Shown here piece by piece: positions 62,101 through 64,000 of a stretch of DNA of 64,000 bases. The stretch is from positions 16,370,038-16,434,037 of the forward strand of contig NC_088173.1 of assembly GCF_028769735.1 (NCBI RefSeq), given 5' to 3'. The DNA is from Zonotrichia leucophrys gambelii. Lineage: Eukaryota > Chordata > Aves > Passeriformes > Passerellidae. The number at the start of each line of letters is the position of its first letter. Within the stretch, counting starts at the first letter, position 1. The notes beneath the pieces were generated by a model. That model had not been told where the DNA came from and searched no databases. It saw nothing but the letters and a program-made list of their open reading frames with translations. A program made the translations under genes and the position numbers.

Positions 62101-63710
62101 CAATAAAAGTATTGGAGTCTGTTGCTATGTAACAAAGTTTATTTAACTTTAATCCACTCAGGGTTGTTTAAAATAAACCAGAATAGGAAATGACTGAGAT
62201 GGAAAACTAACTTGTGTTTTCAAATATTTGAAGTTAAATTCATACCTCTTTGGTATCAGGCAAACCCTTACCGTCATCATAGTACAAACTCTCCTAAACA
62301 GTGTAATCTTCAGCAGAGGCCAAGGCTTTAGCCACAGTCAGCAGCCTCTGTGAAATCTAAAAAGTCCAGGACCCTTAGGTTGGTCATTTTCCAATGAACA
62401 GAGGCTGCCCTGAGGTGACTTTTACTGCATAAAGTGATAATACGAATCTATTTGAGGGAGTGAGATTTCTTTTTGAAACCTTAGGAGCATAATTCCTTAC
62501 TTCAAAAATCTGTCCTGAAAGATATTAACCTATAGTCTAGTCTCAAGACATATCTTAGACAGACATATTTTCAACCATCCTTTCCTAAATTGTTTCACTG
62601 AAGTACTATCTTACTGTGCCTTAATCACAAACTCCTACAATGCTTTATACACACTAAAAGTGGGTAAAAATTCCCCAACTTTCTGCCGAGCAGAATCCAA
62701 TACATTTACTTGCAACAAAAGCAACACACAGTCTTTTAAAGATGAGCAAAATGAGGCATGGAAAAAAAGATACCTCTGTAATCTAAACCAGAGGACAGTA
62801 CCTACACATTTATCAGCCAAGTGATTTCTCCATCTGCTACAAGGTCTCACAAGTCCCAGCAGCTTTATACTAGTGAACTATTTTATGCTGTCAACGAAAA
62901 GATGCAAACCTAATGTCACACTCTTTATTCTAATACTTGGACTAATTAAAAAATAAATATAGAAATCACCTTTCTGCAGGCCAATGTGTAGCTTTCTCAT
63001 GTTTCACACAGATTAGAATTGTAGCATGGTTTGGTTTAGAAGGGACCTTAAAGAGCATCTAGGACATGCCTAGACTGAAGAGATTATGAAGAAGGAAGAT
63101 TAGCAATAATTTCCCTTGTGCTTCTCGAGCAACATGGTATTTTGAAGTTTATCCTAAGTGAACACAGCGATGCTAAAAGCTTTCCCTCATTACTTCTCAA
63201 ATCTCTTGTTTCTACCGCTTCAGAATCGTCTTCACACATCTGACTGCCGCAATTGGACTATTGTGGTGCTGACAGGAATATTTCACAGCTTCAGGGAAGA
63301 ATTCCGTATTCGCAGACGACAGCCACCATCACCCACGGGGGACGGCAGCGGCGGCACGGGGGGCACCAACCACCCCTCCCGGAGCTCCGCCCGCCAGCGC
63401 TGGCACCCCGGCGGCTCCTGCCCGCTCGCTCACTCTCACCCATACCCGGTGGCATTTACCACAGCGGACAGACACGAGTAAAAGCGCTGGGCCTCGCTGC
63501 CTGGGGCAGCTGCCCCGCCCTGTCCCGGCGGCCGGGCCGGCAGCGCCATTTCCCGCCCTGTCCATGTCCGTGTGCCCTCACGGCTCCCCCGCCCTGTCCC
63601 TGTCCCCTCACCGCGCCGCCGCCGCCCCGCGCGGCCCGCACGCGCTGTCCCCGGCGCAGGCGCGCCCGCAGGCGCTCGGCGCAGAGCGCGCAGCCCGGGC
63701 CCTCCACCAT
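43959..63710 (-). CDS. NEIL3: NEIL3 DNA glycosylase, 10 coding exons
   Basis: Nuclear Fpg/Nei-family glycosylase that removes oxidised bases, prefers single-stranded and replication-associated DNA, and unhooks interstrand crosslinks. Coding exons in transcript order: 63710-63612, 60414-60299, 58333-58199, 56922-56709, 55582-55508, 53007-52841, 49827-49658, 47384-46982, 45133-44959, 44135-43959. They sum to 1731 nt, 576 codons plus TGA (human 605). All introns are GT-AG and in phase. Domains: MVEGPG start with Val2, the NEIL3-specific replacement of the usual Pro2; Lys60 in LGKELFMY (human Lys81); H2TH about 154-213; Fpg zinc finger Cys233, 236, 255, 258; RanBP2/NZF finger Cys302, 305, 316, 319, which binds ubiquitin in the known protein; a disordered stretch about 326-460; and two GRF zinc fingers (Cys480, His483, Cys506, Cys514 and Cys527, His529, Cys552, Cys560). 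The family role in crosslink repair involves recruitment to ubiquitylated CMG helicase. The exon 1 donor is the least certain point. Confidence 0.96.
44959..45133 (-). CDS. NEIL3: NEIL3 coding exon 9
   Basis: Residues 460-518, between CATTACAG and GTATGT. It holds the first GRF zinc finger: HPRCSKHNRLC, then KDGENKGRQFYCCPL and RCEYFQ. GRF fingers bind single-stranded DNA. It enters in phase 2 and leaves in phase 0. Confidence 0.95.
46982..47384 (-). CDS. NEIL3: NEIL3 coding exon 8
   Basis: Residues 326-460, after TTCCTTAG, ending ATCAG|GTATGT. It starts with a moderately conserved part (LMKYPCN, then KINRKTAFGTTTLVLTD) followed by a Ser/Gln/Lys-rich disordered stretch with little similarity to mammals. 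This exon accounts for part of the length difference from human. Confidence 0.93.
49658..49827 (-). CDS. NEIL3: NEIL3 coding exon 7
   Basis: Residues 269-326, after GTTTCACAG, ending CTGAAG|GTAGTG. It encodes the RanBP2-type (NZF) zinc finger EEEWTCMCCTLINKPS then CDACLTPRP. The Cys pairs 302/305 and 316/319 are intact. An extra Cys304 next to the second ligand is not in the human protein. Confidence 0.95.
51966..52004. repeat. (AT)n/(AC)n microsatellite
   Basis: An AT run passing into ACAC, a C run and CACAC, in NEIL3 intron 6. Confidence 0.85.
52841..53007 (-). CDS. NEIL3: NEIL3 coding exon 6
   Basis: Residues 214-269, after TGTTGCAG, ending CTCAG|GTATGA. It encodes the Fpg/Nei zinc finger ACRECRGSITVC then RMTYFCSRCQ; Arg250 is the conserved zinc-finger arginine that contacts DNA. 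By hand count 109 of 167 bases are G or C (65%), against 29 of 75 (39%) in exon 5. The protein is correspondingly rich in Arg where mammals have Lys (RRAG, RVYRR). Confidence 0.95.
54241..54287. repeat. Triple inverted repeat (two overlapping hairpins)
   Basis: GTTTGTGTAAAAA (54256-54268) pairs perfectly with 54275-54287 across the loop TCCAGC. The same central arm also pairs with TTTACACAAA at 54241-54250. It lies in NEIL3 intron 5. Confidence 0.8.
55508..55582 (-). CDS. NEIL3: NEIL3 coding exon 5
   Basis: Residues 189-213, exactly 25 codons, between TCTTACAG and GTATTG. It encodes VCQLTDEHIRHLVKMTRDF and LLFYK, the last helices of the helix-two-turn-helix DNA-binding module. Confidence 0.95.
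56709..56922 (-). CDS. NEIL3: NEIL3 coding exon 4
   Basis: Residues 117-188, between CTTCCAG and GTGAGTG. It contains LDVCSPKFSFSRAE and the core of the H2TH motif, DVLLDQSVLPGVGNI then KNEALFDSGLHP, almost identical to mammals. Confidence 0.96.
57331..57461 (-). mobile_element. tRNA-Ile-derived SINE (TguSINE1-like)
   Basis: On the - strand the head reads CTCAGTTGATTAGGGCATGG, then GTGCTAATAATGCCAGG and GGGTTTGATCCCC. This matches a tRNA-Ile(AAT) from the A box through the anticodon loop to a B box. The tail (AGGTCC.., CCTTGTGGGATCCTTCCAAC, ending TTCTGTGATTCTTTG) resembles a CR1 3' end, which would let CR1 machinery mobilise it. The first bases of the tRNA part are missing. It lies in NEIL3 intron 3, in the gene's orientation. 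It supports a passerine host. Confidence 0.85.
58199..58333 (-). CDS. NEIL3: NEIL3 coding exon 3
   Basis: Residues 72-117, after TTTCCAAG, ending TATAG|GTAAAG. It encodes IHFGMNGSMHINPDG, then PVLEIQL and VCFWDVTVEYR, strands of the Nei beta-sandwich. The mammalian DSSVELRN stretch is replaced by DVTVEYRN. Confidence 0.94.
60299..60414 (-). CDS. NEIL3: NEIL3 coding exon 2
   Basis: Residues 34-72, after TTTTTCAG, ending TTGAG|GTAAGT. The first 20 residues (TAASQENISG onward) are poorly conserved. From VYRGVETLGKELFMYF the match to mammals is very strong and contains Lys60, equivalent to the catalytic Lys81. Confidence 0.95.
61018..61810 (-). mobile_element. Old CR1 LINE fragment in NEIL3 intron 1
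   Basis: The + strand reads like the reverse complement of a diverged CR1: TTATCTGGTCCAAACACC, GGAGCCTAGCTCTGTC, a CTGAGGAGAGC..CCCAGTTCTGTCAGC block, CACTCTCCTCAACC, then GTTCCAAGAGCGGGATTCTG and CTGAACTTGAC. Matches are patchy, with deletions, so the copy is old. The left end is clear and the right end is approximate. It has the same orientation as NEIL3. Confidence 0.6.
63008..63075 (-). mobile_element. Short CR1 3'-end fragment
   Basis: AGCATGGTTTGGTTTAGAAG, GGACCTTAAAGAGCATCTAG is the reverse complement of the last 60 or so bases of a CR1, preceded by a degraded terminal repeat. It lies in NEIL3 intron 1. Confidence 0.75.
63549..63557. promoter_or_regulatory. NEIL3: Candidate E2F site
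   Basis: TTTCCCGCC on the + strand (GGCGGGAAA on -) matches the E2F consensus. It lies in early intron 1, about 55 bp after the exon 1 donor and within the CpG island. Cell-cycle-dependent expression is known for mammalian NEIL3, so the site is plausible, but one short match is weak evidence. Confidence 0.45.
63612..63710 (-). CDS. NEIL3: NEIL3 coding exon 1
   Basis: Residues 1-33, from an ATG with G at -3 and +4 to the donor GTGAGG at 63611-63606. It begins MVEGPGC, the family hallmark: removal of Met exposes Val2, the nucleophile region. It ends in a Gly-rich run, RGGGGA. The human exon continues about 20 residues further. A second GTGAGG donor ending the exon at 63582 is also in phase and would add VRGQGQGGGA, so the 3' boundary is provisional. 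Confidence 0.85.
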
Positions 63711-64000
63711 GGCCGCGATAGCCGCCGCCGCCGCTGCCGCCTTTCGAACGTCCCGCTCGCCTGAGGGCGGCGCGGCCTGCCAGGCACCGCCCCGCTGCTT
63801 CCTGTTTGTTTCCTTCTGAATGGCAGGTCCTGCTGCTTGTGCAATCGTCGCTGGCTCCTGGTAGCTCCCGGGTGTTGTCTAAAACACGCGCAAGTGCATC
63901 TTCCCCCAAGACTTAATCCACAATCAGAAATTAATTTCAGCTTTTAAAAAGTCGGTATTTATTAGGTTTCTGCAGTCAGTCCAGGTTTATAGAAGTAAAA
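63711..64000. other. NEIL3 5' UTR and upstream flank
   Basis: CpG-rich up to about 63790, then ordinary AT-richer sequence. No exon of a neighbouring gene is recognisable before the window ends. Confidence 0.5.

Larger units (their letters stand above)
63320..63790. promoter_or_regulatory. NEIL3: CpG-island promoter of NEIL3
   Basis: A dense CpG island surrounds exon 1 and the first 290 bp of intron 1. Within it, CCCGCCCTGTCC recurs near 63514, 63552 and 63590. No TATA box is evident. A GCC-repeat tract at 63721-63741 lies about 10 bases upstream of the ATG, in the 5' UTR. The transcription start is not determined. Confidence 0.8.

Noticed and set aside
63436..63909. A 157-codon frame on the - strand overlapping NEIL3 exon 1
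   Set aside because: It is in a different frame from MVEGPG, is Gly/Arg-rich because of the CpG island, and has no homology.
1..64000. CRISPR arrays, operons, prophage or other prokaryotic systems
   Set aside because: No regularly spaced repeats or compact gene clusters are present. Spliced genes, CpG islands and retroelements show vertebrate nuclear DNA.

Overview
The window is vertebrate nuclear DNA, most likely from a songbird (passerine). It is AT-rich, has long introns with GT-AG splice sites, and has two CpG-island promoters. It carries CR1 LINE 3' ends, avian-type solo LTRs, and a tRNA-Ile-headed SINE with a CR1-like tail that resembles TguSINE1 of passerines. The species assignment is inference; the genes and repeats are read directly. 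Repeat family names come from memory of consensus sequences, not from a search.

Two complete protein-coding genes can be reconstructed exon by exon. AGA (aspartylglucosaminidase, + strand) has 9 coding exons between 15691 and 27534 that join in frame into 352 codons plus stop. NEIL3 (endonuclease VIII-like 3 DNA glycosylase, - strand) has 10 coding exons between 63710 and 43959 that join in frame into about 576 codons plus stop. The genes converge tail to tail across about 16 kb, the arrangement also known in mammals. They are unrelated in function: AGA is a lysosomal N-terminal-threonine amidohydrolase that finishes glycoprotein breakdown, and NEIL3 is a nuclear glycosylase that repairs oxidised bases and unhooks interstrand crosslinks.

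Layout: 1-14061, gene-free AT-rich DNA with one short CR1 fragment, a tandem duplication and simple repeats. 14062-15462, a CR1 element split by a complete 806-bp solo LTR; its CR1 3' end stops just before the AGA CpG island. 15482-28.6 kb, AGA, with a second solo LTR (521 bp, antisense, perfect 5-bp target-site duplication) 36 bp after exon 2. 29138-29793, a CR1 3' end. 29.8-43.55 kb, gene-free DNA with short perfect hairpins. 43.56-63.71 kb, NEIL3 and its introns, with an old CR1 and the SINE. 63.3-63.8 kb, the NEIL3 CpG island.

I found no new biological system. The points most worth a second look are the nested LTR/CR1 upstream of AGA, the antisense LTR beside AGA exon 2, the changed N-glycosylation sites of AGA, the shortened low-complexity N-terminal loop of NEIL3, the GC-rich and arginine-rich NEIL3 exon 6, and a set of short perfect hairpins that look like template-switch events.
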